Shown: piece after piece, positions 34,213 through 42,763 of the stretch | Position numbering within the stretch: position 1 is the stretch's first letter | Layout of the letters: every line of letters begins with the position of its first letter | NCBI RefSeq assembly: GCF_017876405.1 | Contig: NZ_JAGINW010000001.1 | Coordinates: forward strand, 5,717,203-5,781,202 | Length of the DNA: 64,000 nt | Direction of reading: 5' to 3' | Origin: Kibdelosporangium banguiense | GTDB lineage: Bacteria; Actinomycetota; Actinomycetes; Mycobacteriales; Pseudonocardiaceae | Program-made: the position numbers and the translations under genes | The notes under the pieces: model-generated | Told to the model about the DNA's origin: nothing | What the model saw: the letters and a program-made list of their open reading frames with translations, nothing else | The model's database searches: none

Positions 34213-34224
34213 TCGAAACTATCG
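34213..34224. promoter_or_regulatory. Motif shared with the xylanase promoter
   Basis: TCGAAACTATCG, identical to 24607-24618 and one base from the palindromic CGAAACTTTCG described for Streptomyces xylanase promoters. It lies upstream of the lacI-type gene. Confidence 0.5.
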
Positions 34225-34311
34225 AGGGAGCCGGGGCGAGGTCGTGACGGCGGTCAACACCGGCTATGGCCATAGTGGACAGTGGGTTTCGGGCCGGTGA
34301 TGACGGAGCCC

Positions 34312-34348
34312 TGACCGGCAGGGCGGAGGTCGTCCGCCCTGCCGGTCA
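34312..34348 (-). terminator. Terminator of the MetE-like gene
   Basis: A perfect 16-bp stem (TGACCGGCAGGGCGGA and its complement) with a GGTCG loop, 3 bp after the stop codon of the MetE-like gene. Confidence 0.8.
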
Positions 34349-34351
34349 TGC

Positions 34352-35449
34352 TCAGCCCCATACCTCCGCGGCGGTCTCGACGATCAGCGCGAGCTTGGCG
34401 GCCTGCTGGTCACGAGTCAGCACGTTGCCCTCCACAGTGGACGAGAAACCGCACTGCGGGGACAGGCACAGCTGGTCGAGCGGGACGTACTTGGCGGCCT
34501 CGTCGATGCGGCGCTTGAGGTCGTCCTTGTCCTCGAGCTCACCACGCTTGGTGGTGACGAGCCCGAGCACGACCATCTTGCCGGGCGGCACGAACCGCAG
34601 CGGCGCGAAGCTGCCCGACCGGGCGTCGTCGTACTCCAGGAAGAACCCGTCCACGGCGAGCTCGGAGAACAGCGCCTCGGCGACGAAGTCGTATCCGCCT
34701 TCGGCTGCCCAGGATGAGCGGAAGTTGCCGCGGCACATGTGAGTTGTCACGGTCAGACCGTCGGGTTTGCCCGCGAGAGCGGCGTTGACCTGCTTGATGT
34801 AGCGCAGATGCTGGTGTTCGGCGTCGTCACCGCGGGCGGTGAGGGCGGCGCGCTGAAGCGGGTCGTTGAGGTACGCGAAGCTGGTGTCGTCGAGCTGAAG
34901 GTAGGTGCAGCCGAGCTCGGCGACACCGGCGATCTGGGCTGCGTACGCCGCCGACAGATCGGCCCAGAACTGTTCCTCGTCGGGGTAGACCGCGGGATCG
35001 ATCGCCGAGCGGCCGCCGCGGTAGTGCACCATGCTCGGCGACGGGATGGTCAGCTTGGGCGTCACGCCCGGCTCGACGACCGACTTCAGGAAGGTGAAGT
35101 GGTCGGCGAAAATGGTCTCCGGCAGGCTGATCGGACCGTCCACATGCAGTGCGGCCGAGGTGAACTCCAGGTCGCCGTCCGCGTTGTGGAACTGGACCTT
35201 GATCTTGTCGTCGCCCTTGCTGATGCCGCCGAGGCGGTAGATGAAGTCCATGTGCCACGAGGTGCGGCGGAACTCCCCGTCGGTGGCCGACTGCAGGCCC
35301 GCGTCGCGTTGCAGCTGCACGACGTCGCGGATCGCCTGGTCCTCCACGGATCGCAGGTCGGCCGACTGCTCTTTCCGCGCCGCCAGCAGGTTCTCCGGCC
35401 TGAGCAGACTGCCGACGTGGTCGGCGCGGAACGGCGGGGTGGTTCGCAC
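34352..35449 (-). CDS. Cobalamin-independent methionine synthase-like methyltransferase
   Basis: 365 aa, matching only the C-terminal catalytic half of MetE. Zinc ligands are visible: His237 and Cys239 in THMCRGN, Glu272 in LEYDD and Cys333 in SPQCGF. The N-terminal DHVGSLLRP and SATDGEFRRTSW, with WHMDF, match the single-domain YxjG/YxjH-type proteins. These transfer a methyl group to a thiol such as homocysteine; the methyl donor (methyltetrahydrofolate or a cobalamin protein) is uncertain because the N-terminal folate half is absent. The GTG start at 35449 follows AGGAGG. Confidence 0.85.
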   Translation of the reverse strand: MRTTPPFRADHVGSLLRPENLLAARKEQSADLRSVEDQAIRDVVQLQRDAGLQSATDGEFRRTSWHMDFIYRLGGISKGDDKIKVQFHNADGDLEFTSAALHVDGPISLPETIFADHFTFLKSVVEPGVTPKLTIPSPSMVHYRGGRSAIDPAVYPDEEQFWADLSAAYAAQIAGVAELGCTYLQLDDTSFAYLNDPLQRAALTARGDDAEHQHLRYIKQVNAALAGKPDGLTVTTHMCRGNFRSSWAAEGGYDFVAEALFSELAVDGFFLEYDDARSGSFAPLRFVPPGKMVVLGLVTTKRGELEDKDDLKRRIDEAAKYVPLDQLCLSPQCGFSSTVEGNVLTRDQQAAKLALIVETAAEVWG

Positions 35450-35476
35450 TTCTCAGCCTCCTTGGGTCATGGCTGT

Positions 35477-35535
35477 TGAGCGCTCAAGGATGCCACGGCG
35501 CCGTCTGCTCTGGTAGGCCTCGCCAGAGCAGACGG
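35477..35535 (-). promoter_or_regulatory. Hairpins in the 5' region of the MetE-like gene
   Basis: A 13-bp perfect stem (35501-35513 with 35523-35535, 9-nt loop) and the 12-bp palindrome TTGAGCGCTCAA (35477-35488) lie 28-86 bp upstream of the GTG. They could form an attenuator or mark an upstream terminator. I do not recognise a SAM or cobalamin riboswitch. Confidence 0.4.
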
Positions 35536-35624
35536 GACGCGGCAATAACCGCCATTCGATGGTCCCCCTGTCAGGCCAAAGTATCGGAGGGGTCGGACAG
35601 GGCGGGTGATCTTGAGGTGCCGGA

Positions 35625-36670
35625 TTACGGTGCTGGATATTCCTTGATGTAGACGGGCTGGCCGACCTTGGTGGTGTCGGCCGCGTCGCCTACGCCGTTG
35701 ACGACATGGTCGATGGTCCCGGCGCCGAGATTCACCGTCATGATGTGGCGCAGTTTCACGCCTGGCGTCTGCGGGACCTCGAACCCGTTCTCGGTGTGGA
35801 TGGCCGGATTGTTCTGGTTGAACACGTAGACGCCCGCGCCATGCAGCGTGTGCTTCTTGACGCGGTTGCCGACCTTGTATCCGGCCCGGAAGTACACATC
35901 GGACAGCGTGGTCGGGTTGTGCGGAGAACTCCAGCTCCAGCCGCGTTTCTTGCCGACCCGCAGCAGGACTGGCGACTCCTTGAGGCCCGCGTCGACCGTG
36001 ACACCGGCGACGACCACGCCAGGAACGTCACCGACCTCGAGTGGAGTCGCGCCGTTGACCGCAGTGAGAGTCGCGTGCCCGAGGCCGAGCACGACCTGGT
36101 TGGGCCACTTGACCTCGATGCTGCGCGCGATGTCGTAGACGCCCGGTGTGAGCAGCAGGTTCTTGCCGCGTGCGAGCTGACTGTTGATCTCCCGCACCGA
36201 GTCGGACGGCTTGGCCACGAAGAAGTCCGAGATCGGGATCGTGCGGCCCGGTGTCACGCCATTGGCCCACGTGATGCCACGCGTGTTCTTGCGGGCGTCC
36301 GGCACGCGCACGTTGTACTTGCCAGCCCGGCGATCTCGGTGTAGTAGCCGACCTTGATCTGCAGTGGGGTCTCGGCGGTGCCGTATGTGTCCGGTTTGAA
36401 CAGATAGGCGTACCGCTGGGTGCCCATCTCGTTGTCGGCATGCTTGGCGTGTGTGGCGTCGAGGGCCGCCTGGATCTGGCTGACCGGCATGCTCGGATCG
36501 AAGATCGTGACGTTGGCCCCGAAGCCGGGCGTGCCGGGCCAGGGCGGGTTCGCCGCCGCGCCGGGCGCCGTGGCCGTCGCCGCGACTGCCGTGAGCATGA
36601 GGGCGAGCGCTGTGGAAGCGCTCTCACCCGATCGCCTGGAGGTATGTCCCCAAAGTGGCGTTGGGGGCAC
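35625..36670 (-). pseudogene. Decayed secreted coagulation-factor-5/8-type / pectate-lyase-fold protein gene
   Basis: Two overlapping minus-strand frames are parts of one large secreted protein. The 5' part (36254-36670) has an Ala-rich signal region, then FDPSMPVSQIQAALDATHA and YAYLFKPDTYGTAETPLQIK before it shifts frame after YTEIAGLAS. The 3' part (35625-36311) carries VPDARKNTRGITWANG, then KNLLLTPGVYDI, GVTVDAGLKESPVLL and HTENGFEVPQTPGVKLRHI. From memory of the family, intact members are about 550-650 aa, so at least two internal segments are lost as well as the frame. No promoter of its own is clear. Confidence 0.7.
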
Positions 36671-36699
36671 TCAACGCCCCCAACGCCACTTTGGGGGCA
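36645..36699. repeat. 24-bp-stem intergenic palindrome
   Basis: Arms 36645-36668 and 36676-36699 pair over 24 bp with one G-T wobble and a 7-nt loop. The arm contains CCCCAAAGTGGCGTTGGGGG. Its perfect symmetry and position in front of a decayed gene suggest a REP/MITE-like dispersed element rather than a simple terminator. Confidence 0.6.
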
Positions 36700-36983
36700 C
36701 AAGCGACTGTGAATTCTGTGTGTCCAAACTCGCCCTGTTGGGCGCGTGCGGCTTCCTACAGGTGCGGAGGAAATGGTAAAGCTGCATTTCAAAGGTCGCG
36801 CGAGAAGGAAATGGGACCGGTAATAGGTGTCCTTTATGGACATATGATAGTGCTTTGTGCGACCGGTTGCTCCATCGGAGGGAAACTGCTGCTGCCACTT
36901 GGAGCCGCACCGGCTCCCGTGATAGAGATCAATGCCGCAATGACTCACTGGGATCCGGCTACACGCCCGCACCAGAGGATTTG
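36700..36983 (+). other. Gap upstream of the conservon
   Basis: I see no gene in the 284 bp between the palindrome and cvnA. It has relatively low G+C around 36770-36860 and must contain the conservon promoter. AGAGGA lies 5 bp before the cvnA ATG. Confidence 0.4.
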
Positions 36984-38237
36984 ATGGATCAACAAACACT
37001 CGCGGTGGCTTTCTGGTTCCTGCTCGCCGCCGTGCTGCTCGCCGTATTTCTGCTGGTTCGCCAGCATCGCTCCGCCCGTGACGTGCGCGATCGCTGCGCC
37101 GCCGCGGAAGCCGGGCTGCGGATGCGGGCCGAGGAGGAGAACCACCTGATCGCCACGCGGCTGCCCGCGCTGGCCGAGGCGCTCAGCCACCGGCCGGTCG
37201 ACGTGCCCGGCCCGCGATATCCCCAGCTCGCGGAGGCGCACGGCCGCGCGATCGAGCTGTTCACCGAGTCTGTGCAGCGAGCGACCGCCCGCGGCGAGCA
37301 GTCCGCCAAGGCGACGGTCAAGTCGATGATGCGTGCCGTCCAGAGCCTGGCCAACGAACAGCAGGTGGCGATCTCGTCGATGCAGGAGCGGCACGATGAT
37401 CCCGACGTGCTGGCCGATCTGTTACGCATCGACCACATGAACTCCCAGCTGGGGCGGCGCGCGCAGGCCACGGCTGTGTTGTGCGGATCGTGGCCCGGGC
37501 AGCAGCGTTCGGCGTCGGCGCTGACCGACGTGGTTCGTGGCGCCACCTCGCGAATCCGCGACTACCTGCGGGTCAGCGTCCCCGCTGAGGCCGACATCGC
37601 CGTCGTCAGCCGCGCGGTCGAGCCAGTCGTGCTCGCGGTGGCCGAGCTGCTCGACAACGGCGCCCGCCACTCGCAGCCGAACACCATGGTCGAGGTCAAC
37701 TTCCAGCAGACGCACAACGGCATGGTCATCATGATCGACGACGCGGGCGTCGGCATGACCGTCGAAGAACTGCAGCGTGCGGCCCGCCTGCTGGCAGGCG
37801 ACGGCAGCAGCGACATCAACCGGCTCGGCGACCCGCCGCAGATCGGGTTCGCCGTCATCGGCGTACTCGCCAAGCGCTATGGCTTCCGCATCTCAGTGGA
37901 TACACGCTCGCCCTACGGGGGCGTGCGCGCTGTCGTGTTCTTGCCAACCGAGCTGCTCACCCGGGCCGCCAAGCCCCAGATGCCGAACGTCGCGGTCACC
38001 CCAGGACCGGCGCCGGCAGCCGAAGCAGAGACCGGCGACGTCGACCGCACAGCGGGCGGCCTGCCACGGCGAAAGCGCCGTGACCGGGCCACCGCGGAGC
38101 CGGTCACGCCCCCGCCCGCGACCAAACCCGTCCAGCCCAACGAACGCACCGCCACCGGCCTCGCAGCCTGGCAGCGCGGCACACGCTCCGGCCGTACGGT
38201 CTCTCCTCCTGCCGTTGAAGGGAACACACCGGCATGA
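36984..38237 (+). CDS. cvnA: Conservon sensor-like ATPase CvnA
   Basis: 417-aa inner-membrane protein with one N-terminal helix (about 6-25), a coiled region (30-190) and a histidine-kinase-like ATPase fold (about 225-340): N-box ELLDNGARHS, G1 box DDAGVGM and a GFAVIGVLAKRYG segment. It lacks a clear phospho-acceptor His box and a periplasmic sensor loop, as is usual for CvnA. The C-terminal 75 residues are Pro-rich and disordered. In conservons CvnA-D form a membrane complex compared to eukaryotic GPCR/G-protein modules and influence development and antibiotic production. ATGA overlap with cvnB. Confidence 0.9.
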   Translation: MDQQTLAVAFWFLLAAVLLAVFLLVRQHRSARDVRDRCAAAEAGLRMRAEEENHLIATRLPALAEALSHRPVDVPGPRYPQLAEAHGRAIELFTESVQRATARGEQSAKATVKSMMRAVQSLANEQQVAISSMQERHDDPDVLADLLRIDHMNSQLGRRAQATAVLCGSWPGQQRSASALTDVVRGATSRIRDYLRVSVPAEADIAVVSRAVEPVVLAVAELLDNGARHSQPNTMVEVNFQQTHNGMVIMIDDAGVGMTVEELQRAARLLAGDGSSDINRLGDPPQIGFAVIGVLAKRYGFRISVDTRSPYGGVRAVVFLPTELLTRAAKPQMPNVAVTPGPAPAAEAETGDVDRTAGGLPRRKRRDRATAEPVTPPPATKPVQPNERTATGLAAWQRGTRSGRTVSPPAVEGNTPA

Positions 38238-38632
38238 ACAAGTTGGGTTGGATGCTGGACAACGCCATGCAGATGCCCGAGACACGGCACGCGATCCTGC
38301 TGTCCGCGGACGGGTTGCTGATGGCGCACTCCGGGAGCATCGACCGGGACGACGCCGAACGGCACGCCGCGGCCATGTCCGGCCTGCAGGCCCTGGCCCG
38401 CAACACCGCGGAGTTCTGCGGTGAGACACCGGCGAAATGGCAGCAGACGGTCAGCGAATTCCCCGGTGGTTACGTGTTCCTGGTGGCCGCCGGGCCGGGC
38501 GCGTACCTCGCCGTGTCGGCCTCCGAACGGGTCGACATGGAGGCGGTTTCCTTCCGGCTGCAGGAACTTGTGCAGCGCCTGGGCAAGGAGCTGACCAGCC
38601 CGCCGCGACAGGACGCCGGTAGTCCGGTATGA
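38234..38632 (+). CDS. cvnB: Conservon roadblock/LC7 protein CvnB
   Basis: 132 aa. Roadblock/LC7 fold: LGWMLDNAMQMPETRHAILL, then SADGLLMAHSGSIDRDDAER, YVFLVAAGPGAYLAVSAS and a C-terminal helix. These proteins bind and regulate small Ras-like GTPases, here CvnD, like MglB for MglA in Myxococcus. Start and stop are both in 4-bp ATGA overlaps with cvnA and cvnC, so stoichiometric production is expected. Confidence 0.9.
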   Translation: MNKLGWMLDNAMQMPETRHAILLSADGLLMAHSGSIDRDDAERHAAAMSGLQALARNTAEFCGETPAKWQQTVSEFPGGYVFLVAAGPGAYLAVSASERVDMEAVSFRLQELVQRLGKELTSPPRQDAGSPV

Positions 38633-38991
38633 CCGGCCCGCAGGGCTATCGGCGGGAGCGGGCCCTCGTGCGGCCGCATGTCGTCACCGGTGGCCGCGCC
38701 CATCCCAGCCGCAACACTTTCGACGTCGTCACCGTCGTGATGGCCACGCGCGAGAACGTGGCCGGGCTGACGCCGGAGAAACGGCGGCTGATGGAGCTCT
38801 GTCGCGGTGGCGCGCTGTCGGTCGCCGAGGTCGCCGCGCACCTGTCGTTGCCGATCAGCGTCACCAAGGTCCTGCTGTCGGACCTCGTCGACAGCGGCCA
38901 CATCGCCACGCACGCCGCTGTCCCGCACACCACCCGCCCGGACGTAAAGCTTCTGAAGGACGTACTAGATGGGCTCCGCGCTCGCCTCTGA
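38629..38991 (+). CDS. cvnC: Conservon DUF742 protein CvnC
   Basis: 120 aa. DUF742 family: an RPHVVTGGRAHP motif near residue 19, a middle part leading to LTPEKRRLMELCRGGALSVAEV, and a winged-helix-like region (HLSLPISVTKVLLSDLVDSGHI). The protein is thought to bridge CvnA and the CvnB-CvnD pair; biochemical function is unproven. It overlaps cvnB by 4 bp and cvnD by 23 bp. Confidence 0.9.
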   Translation: MTGPQGYRRERALVRPHVVTGGRAHPSRNTFDVVTVVMATRENVAGLTPEKRRLMELCRGGALSVAEVAAHLSLPISVTKVLLSDLVDSGHIATHAAVPHTTRPDVKLLKDVLDGLRARL

Positions 38992-39565
38992 CGGCGTGTA
39001 CCTGCGTGACACTGTGCGGACGGCGGTGAAACTGCTGATCGTCGGGCACTTCGCGGTCGGCAAGACCACCTTCGTCGGCACCCTCTCCGAGATCCGCCCG
39101 CTGCGGACCGAGGAGACGATGACCCAGGCCGGCGCCGGTGTCGACGACCTCGCCGGGGTCAACGGCAAGAACACCACCACGGTCGCGCTCGACTTCGGCC
39201 GGCTGACGCTCAACGACGAACTGGTGCTCTACCTGTTCGGCGCGCCCGGCCAGCAGCGGTTCACCCAGATCTGGAAGGACATCGCGTACGGCGCACTCGG
39301 TGCGCTCGTGCTCACCGACACCCGCCGCCTCGAGAACTCGTTCGAAGTCATGGGCCTGCTGGAGGAACTCGGCGTGCCCTACGCGGTCGCGGTCAACGAA
39401 TTCGAAGGCGCGCCGTCGTTTCCCGGCGAGGAACTGCGCGACGCGCTGGACCTGCTCGACGAGACACCGCTGGTGTTCTGCGACGCCCGTGACCCCGGCT
39501 CGTCCACTCAGGCGCTCATCGCGCTGGTCGACTACCTGCTAACCCGCACCCAGGAGAACGTGTGA
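38969..39565 (+). CDS. cvnD: Conservon Ras-like GTPase CvnD
   Basis: 198-aa small GTPase. The P-loop is VGHFAVGKTTF (about 26-36), the switch II box GAPGQQRF replaces DxxGQ (no Asp), and the base-recognition motif is NEFE in AVNEFEG instead of NKxD. These deviations are normal for conservon GTPases. It couples CvnA-C to output proteins; the two P450 genes that follow in the same operon are the probable outputs. Start ATG 38969 lies inside cvnC; its stop overlaps the P450 GTG by 4 bp. Confidence 0.9.
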   Translation: MGSALASDGVYLRDTVRTAVKLLIVGHFAVGKTTFVGTLSEIRPLRTEETMTQAGAGVDDLAGVNGKNTTTVALDFGRLTLNDELVLYLFGAPGQQRFTQIWKDIAYGALGALVLTDTRRLENSFEVMGLLEELGVPYAVAVNEFEGAPSFPGEELRDALDLLDETPLVFCDARDPGSSTQALIALVDYLLTRTQENV

Positions 39566-40938
39566 CTTCGCAAGCCGCACCGGGACAGGCCTGTCCCGTG
39601 CAACACGGCCGGATGCCCTTGTACGGCCCGGAATTCGCCGCGAATCCGGCCGAGACGTACCAGGTGCTACGCCAGTACGGCCCGGTCGCGCCGGTCGAGC
39701 TCGCGCCTGGCGTGTCCGCCAGCCTCGTGGTGGGGTACGACGCCGCGCTGGAAGTGCTGCGCAACCCGAACACGTTCCCGCGTAACCCCTTGGCATGGCA
39801 GGAAAAGATGCCGGCCGACTGCCCGGTGCTGCCGATGATGATGTACCGGCCGAACGCCCTGTTCGCCGACGGCGCGGCGCACGCGCGGTACCGGTCCGCA
39901 GTCACCGACTCACTGGCCAGAGTGGACTCGAACGCGCTGCGGGCCGAGGTCGAGCGCACCGCCGACCGGCTGATCGCCCGGTTCGGCCCGCGGGGCGAGG
40001 CCGATCTGCTGGCCGAGTACGCGGGCCTGCTGCCGCTGATGATGTTCAACCACCTCTACGGCTGCCCGCCGGAGCTGGGCGAACGGATGGTCGCGGGCAT
40101 GCGCGGCATCTTCGACATGATCGATCCGGAGAAGGCCAACGCCGAGCTGACCCAGGCGATGCTGGAGCTGATCGCGCTCAAGCGCAGCAGGCCCGGCCAG
40201 GACGTTCCCTCGTGGATGATGGCGCACCCCGTGCAGCTGTCGGACGAGGAAGTGTTGCACCACTTGGTGTTGCTGATGGGAGCGGGCACCGAGCCCGAGC
40301 AGAACCTGATAGCCAACGGGATCCGGCTGCTGCTGGCCGACGACCGGTTCGCCGGCGACCTGTCCGGCGGCAGCCTGCCGGTCGAGGAAGCGCTCGACGA
40401 GGTGCTCTGGACCGACCCGCCGATGGCCAACTACTCGGCGAGCTATCCCGTGCAGGACACCGACTTCGCCGGTGTGCGGCTGCCCGCCGCCGAGCCCGTG
40501 GTGATCAGTTTCGCCGCTGCCAACAACGATCCCGCCCTGGCCAACCAGCAGCGTTCGGGCAACCGGGCACACCTGGCGTGGAGCGCCGGCCAGCACTCCT
40601 GTCCGGCGCAGCAGCAGGCCCGGCTGATGGCGTCGGTCGCCATCGAGAAACTCCTGGACGGCCTGCCCGACATGCGGCTGGCCGTCGCCGTGGACGAGCT
40701 GGCCTGGCGGCCGGGCCCGTTCCACCGTGCGCTGACAGCGCTCCCCGTGCGTTTCACCCCGGTAAGTGTGCCCGTCCAACCTGACGAGACGCCTGGAGAA
40801 ACCCCATGGAACGCACCTCGTGCCCCTATGTCCTCGACCCGACCGGACGAGACATCCACACCGAAGGCGCCGAACTCGCCGAGCGAGGCGCCGCGACGCT
40901 GGTGGAGCTTCCTGGCGAAGTGGTGGCGTGGTCGGTAA
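39562..40938 (+). CDS. Conservon P450 without ExxR (CYP157-like) and with Trp/Arg tail
   Basis: 458 aa. The haem ligand Cys347 is present in WSAGQHSCPAQ, but the K-helix motif is EVLW (Glu280-Trp283) instead of ExxR and the I-helix reads GAGTEPEQN instead of AGxET. CYP157 family members linked to Streptomyces conservons also lack ExxR, so this is family behaviour and not recent damage. Residues 404-458 form a Pro-rich extension ending in RRWWSFLAKWWRGR, a basic aromatic tail that could bind membranes. Codons for residues 415-458 overlap the next P450 gene in another frame by 133 bp. GTG start overlaps cvnD. Confidence 0.85.
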   Translation: MTSQAAPGQACPVQHGRMPLYGPEFAANPAETYQVLRQYGPVAPVELAPGVSASLVVGYDAALEVLRNPNTFPRNPLAWQEKMPADCPVLPMMMYRPNALFADGAAHARYRSAVTDSLARVDSNALRAEVERTADRLIARFGPRGEADLLAEYAGLLPLMMFNHLYGCPPELGERMVAGMRGIFDMIDPEKANAELTQAMLELIALKRSRPGQDVPSWMMAHPVQLSDEEVLHHLVLLMGAGTEPEQNLIANGIRLLLADDRFAGDLSGGSLPVEEALDEVLWTDPPMANYSASYPVQDTDFAGVRLPAAEPVVISFAAANNDPALANQQRSGNRAHLAWSAGQHSCPAQQQARLMASVAIEKLLDGLPDMRLAVAVDELAWRPGPFHRALTALPVRFTPVSVPVQPDETPGETPWNAPRAPMSSTRPDETSTPKAPNSPSEAPRRWWSFLAKWWRGR

Positions 40939-42035
40939 ACACCCAGGAGGCGCTCCGGCGGCTGCTGAGCGACTCACGGGTGTCGAAGAACCCACGGATG
41001 CACTGGCTGCGTTACATAAACGGTGAGATCACCGAGGACTGGCCGATGCACCTCTGGGTCTCGGTGCAGAACATGTTCACCGCGTACGGCGCCGACCACC
41101 GGCGGCTGCGTTCGTTGGTGTCCAAGGCTTTCACGCCGCGCCGGGTGGCCGCGATGCGGCCGCGGATCGAGCAGATCACCGCGCGCCTGCTGGACACCAT
41201 GGACGCTGCGTCCTCTTCAGGACAGCCGGTGGACCTGCGGGAGGGCTACGCGTACCCGGTCCCGATCGAGGTGATCTGCGAGCTGTTCGACGTGCCGGGC
41301 TCGCTGCGGCCGGGCCTGCGCGAAGTGGTGGACGGCGTCTTCGACACCACCCTCACCGCCGAGCAGGCACAGGCCAATGTGGTCAGGCTGTATCAGATCA
41401 TGCACGAACTCGTTGCCACCAAACGGGAAAACCCCGGTGACGACCTCGCCAGCGGGCTGATCGCGGTGCGCGAGGAGGACGGCTCGCACCTGGAGGAAGC
41501 CGAGCTGGTGGACACGCTGATCCTGGTGATCTCGGCGGGCCACGAGACCACGGTGAACCTGCTCGACCAGGCGGTCACGGCTTTGCTGACCCATCCGGAA
41601 CAGCTGGAGCTGGTGCGTTCGGGCACCAGCTCCTGGGCGGACGTCGTCGAGGAGACGCTGCGCTGGCAGGCGCCGGTGGCGTACCTGCCGCTGCGGTACG
41701 CGGTGGAGGACATCGAGCTTGACAACGATGTCACCATCCGTCGGGGCGACGCCATCCTGGCGGCGTACGCCGCCTCAGGCCGTGATCGCTCGGTGTTCGG
41801 CGACACGGCGGATTCGTTCGACATCACCCGGCCGGACAAGACCCATCTCGCGTTCGGTCACGGCGTGCACTACTGCCTTGGCGCGCCACTGGCACGGATG
41901 GAGGCGGAGATCGCACTACCCGCGCTGTTCGACCGTTTCCCGGGCCTCAAGCTGGCCATGGCGCCCGAAGAGCTCGAGCCGAGCCATTCGTTCATCTCCA
42001 ACGGTCACGTGACGCTGCCGGTCAACCTGCGCTGA
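40806..42035 (+). CDS. Conservon cytochrome P450 (CYP154-like)
   Basis: 409 aa with all standard motifs: I-helix ISAGHETTVN, ExxR as EETLR, and the haem loop FGHGVHYCLGAPLARME. It starts MERTSCPYVLDPTGRDIH, the usual CYP154 N-terminus, with GGAGAAA upstream. CYP154 enzymes oxidise steroids and other polycyclic compounds. It is the last gene of the conservon operon and starts 133 bp inside the preceding P450 gene. A strong terminator follows. Confidence 0.9.
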   Translation: MERTSCPYVLDPTGRDIHTEGAELAERGAATLVELPGEVVAWSVNTQEALRRLLSDSRVSKNPRMHWLRYINGEITEDWPMHLWVSVQNMFTAYGADHRRLRSLVSKAFTPRRVAAMRPRIEQITARLLDTMDAASSSGQPVDLREGYAYPVPIEVICELFDVPGSLRPGLREVVDGVFDTTLTAEQAQANVVRLYQIMHELVATKRENPGDDLASGLIAVREEDGSHLEEAELVDTLILVISAGHETTVNLLDQAVTALLTHPEQLELVRSGTSSWADVVEETLRWQAPVAYLPLRYAVEDIELDNDVTIRRGDAILAAYAASGRDRSVFGDTADSFDITRPDKTHLAFGHGVHYCLGAPLARMEAEIALPALFDRFPGLKLAMAPEELEPSHSFISNGHVTLPVNLR

Positions 42036-42040
42036 CCTCT

Positions 42041-42078
42041 GAAGGGCGTGTCTCCGTCGCGGCGGAGACACGCCCTTC
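42041..42078 (+). terminator. Conservon operon terminator
   Basis: A perfect 16-bp stem (GAAGGGCGTGTCTCCG and complement) with a 6-nt loop, 5 bp after the last stop. Confidence 0.85.
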
Positions 42079-42219
42079 CCAGTGCGTCCAAAGCTGAAAA
42101 CGATGGTCATTACGGAATGTAGGGGCCGTTACCCGGTCAGGTCACAAGGGCCGACCAGACCAGTGATATCCGGCCGCAACCCTCGGTCCGGAGTGGACTG
42201 ACGGGTTACCGTGCCGGAT

Positions 42220-42546
42220 ATGACCGATCAGTTCGTGAGTGACCGTGCGGCAGGTCATGCCCGGGTTGAGTTCGCTGAGTTGCTGTTCCAGGAGGCGCCC
42301 GACGTCTCCGCGGCACCCCAGCCGTCCTCGGAGCTGACCGCGCAGGTCCAGGCATCGTCCCTGCTGGCGATCTACTACGAGTTGCGCCATGGCAACGATG
42401 TGCGCGCAGCCTACGTACGCGCCCTGGAAGAACACCGTGCCGCATTGGAGGAATACGCCACGAGAGTGGCTGATGTCGCACCTTTGGCCATCCCGGCCCA
42501 GATGAGCGAGCCCGAACTCCTGCCGGTGCGTGAACCCGTGGACTAG
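42220..42546 (+). CDS. Hypothetical small protein
   Basis: 108 aa, no recognised family. Mostly helical and acidic, with EFAELLFQEAPDVSAAPQ, then a helix LTAQVQASSLLAIYYELRHGNDVRAAYVRAL and a disordered acidic end. No signal or membrane helix. ATG 42220 lies 7 nt after TACCGT (42207-42212), consistent with leaderless expression; an in-frame GTG at 42211 would overlap this -10. It stands alone between the conservon and the Ppx gene. Confidence 0.55.
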   Translation: MTDQFVSDRAAGHARVEFAELLFQEAPDVSAAPQPSSELTAQVQASSLLAIYYELRHGNDVRAAYVRALEEHRAALEEYATRVADVAPLAIPAQMSEPELLPVREPVD

Positions 42547-42763
42547 CGGTGCGCTCCGGTGACAGAGGACAGCCGCGGAGATTGCGGTAGGCCAACACCT
42601 TTCGTCATACGTCTACTCTGACTGTGCGAAGTGACGTAGGCCGTTTGCGATGTGTTTGGCCCGTGACGCTTGGTCTATCGGCTTGACTGTGGCGGGGTGT
42701 CTTTGCCAGGGTTTCTGTTTCGGCGTGAGAGGGTATTCGGGATTGGTTGAGGTGAGGTGACCG

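Noticed and set aside
35450..35540. SAM or cobalamin riboswitch before the MetE-like gene
   Set aside because: Only simple hairpins are visible and no conserved riboswitch core could be matched.
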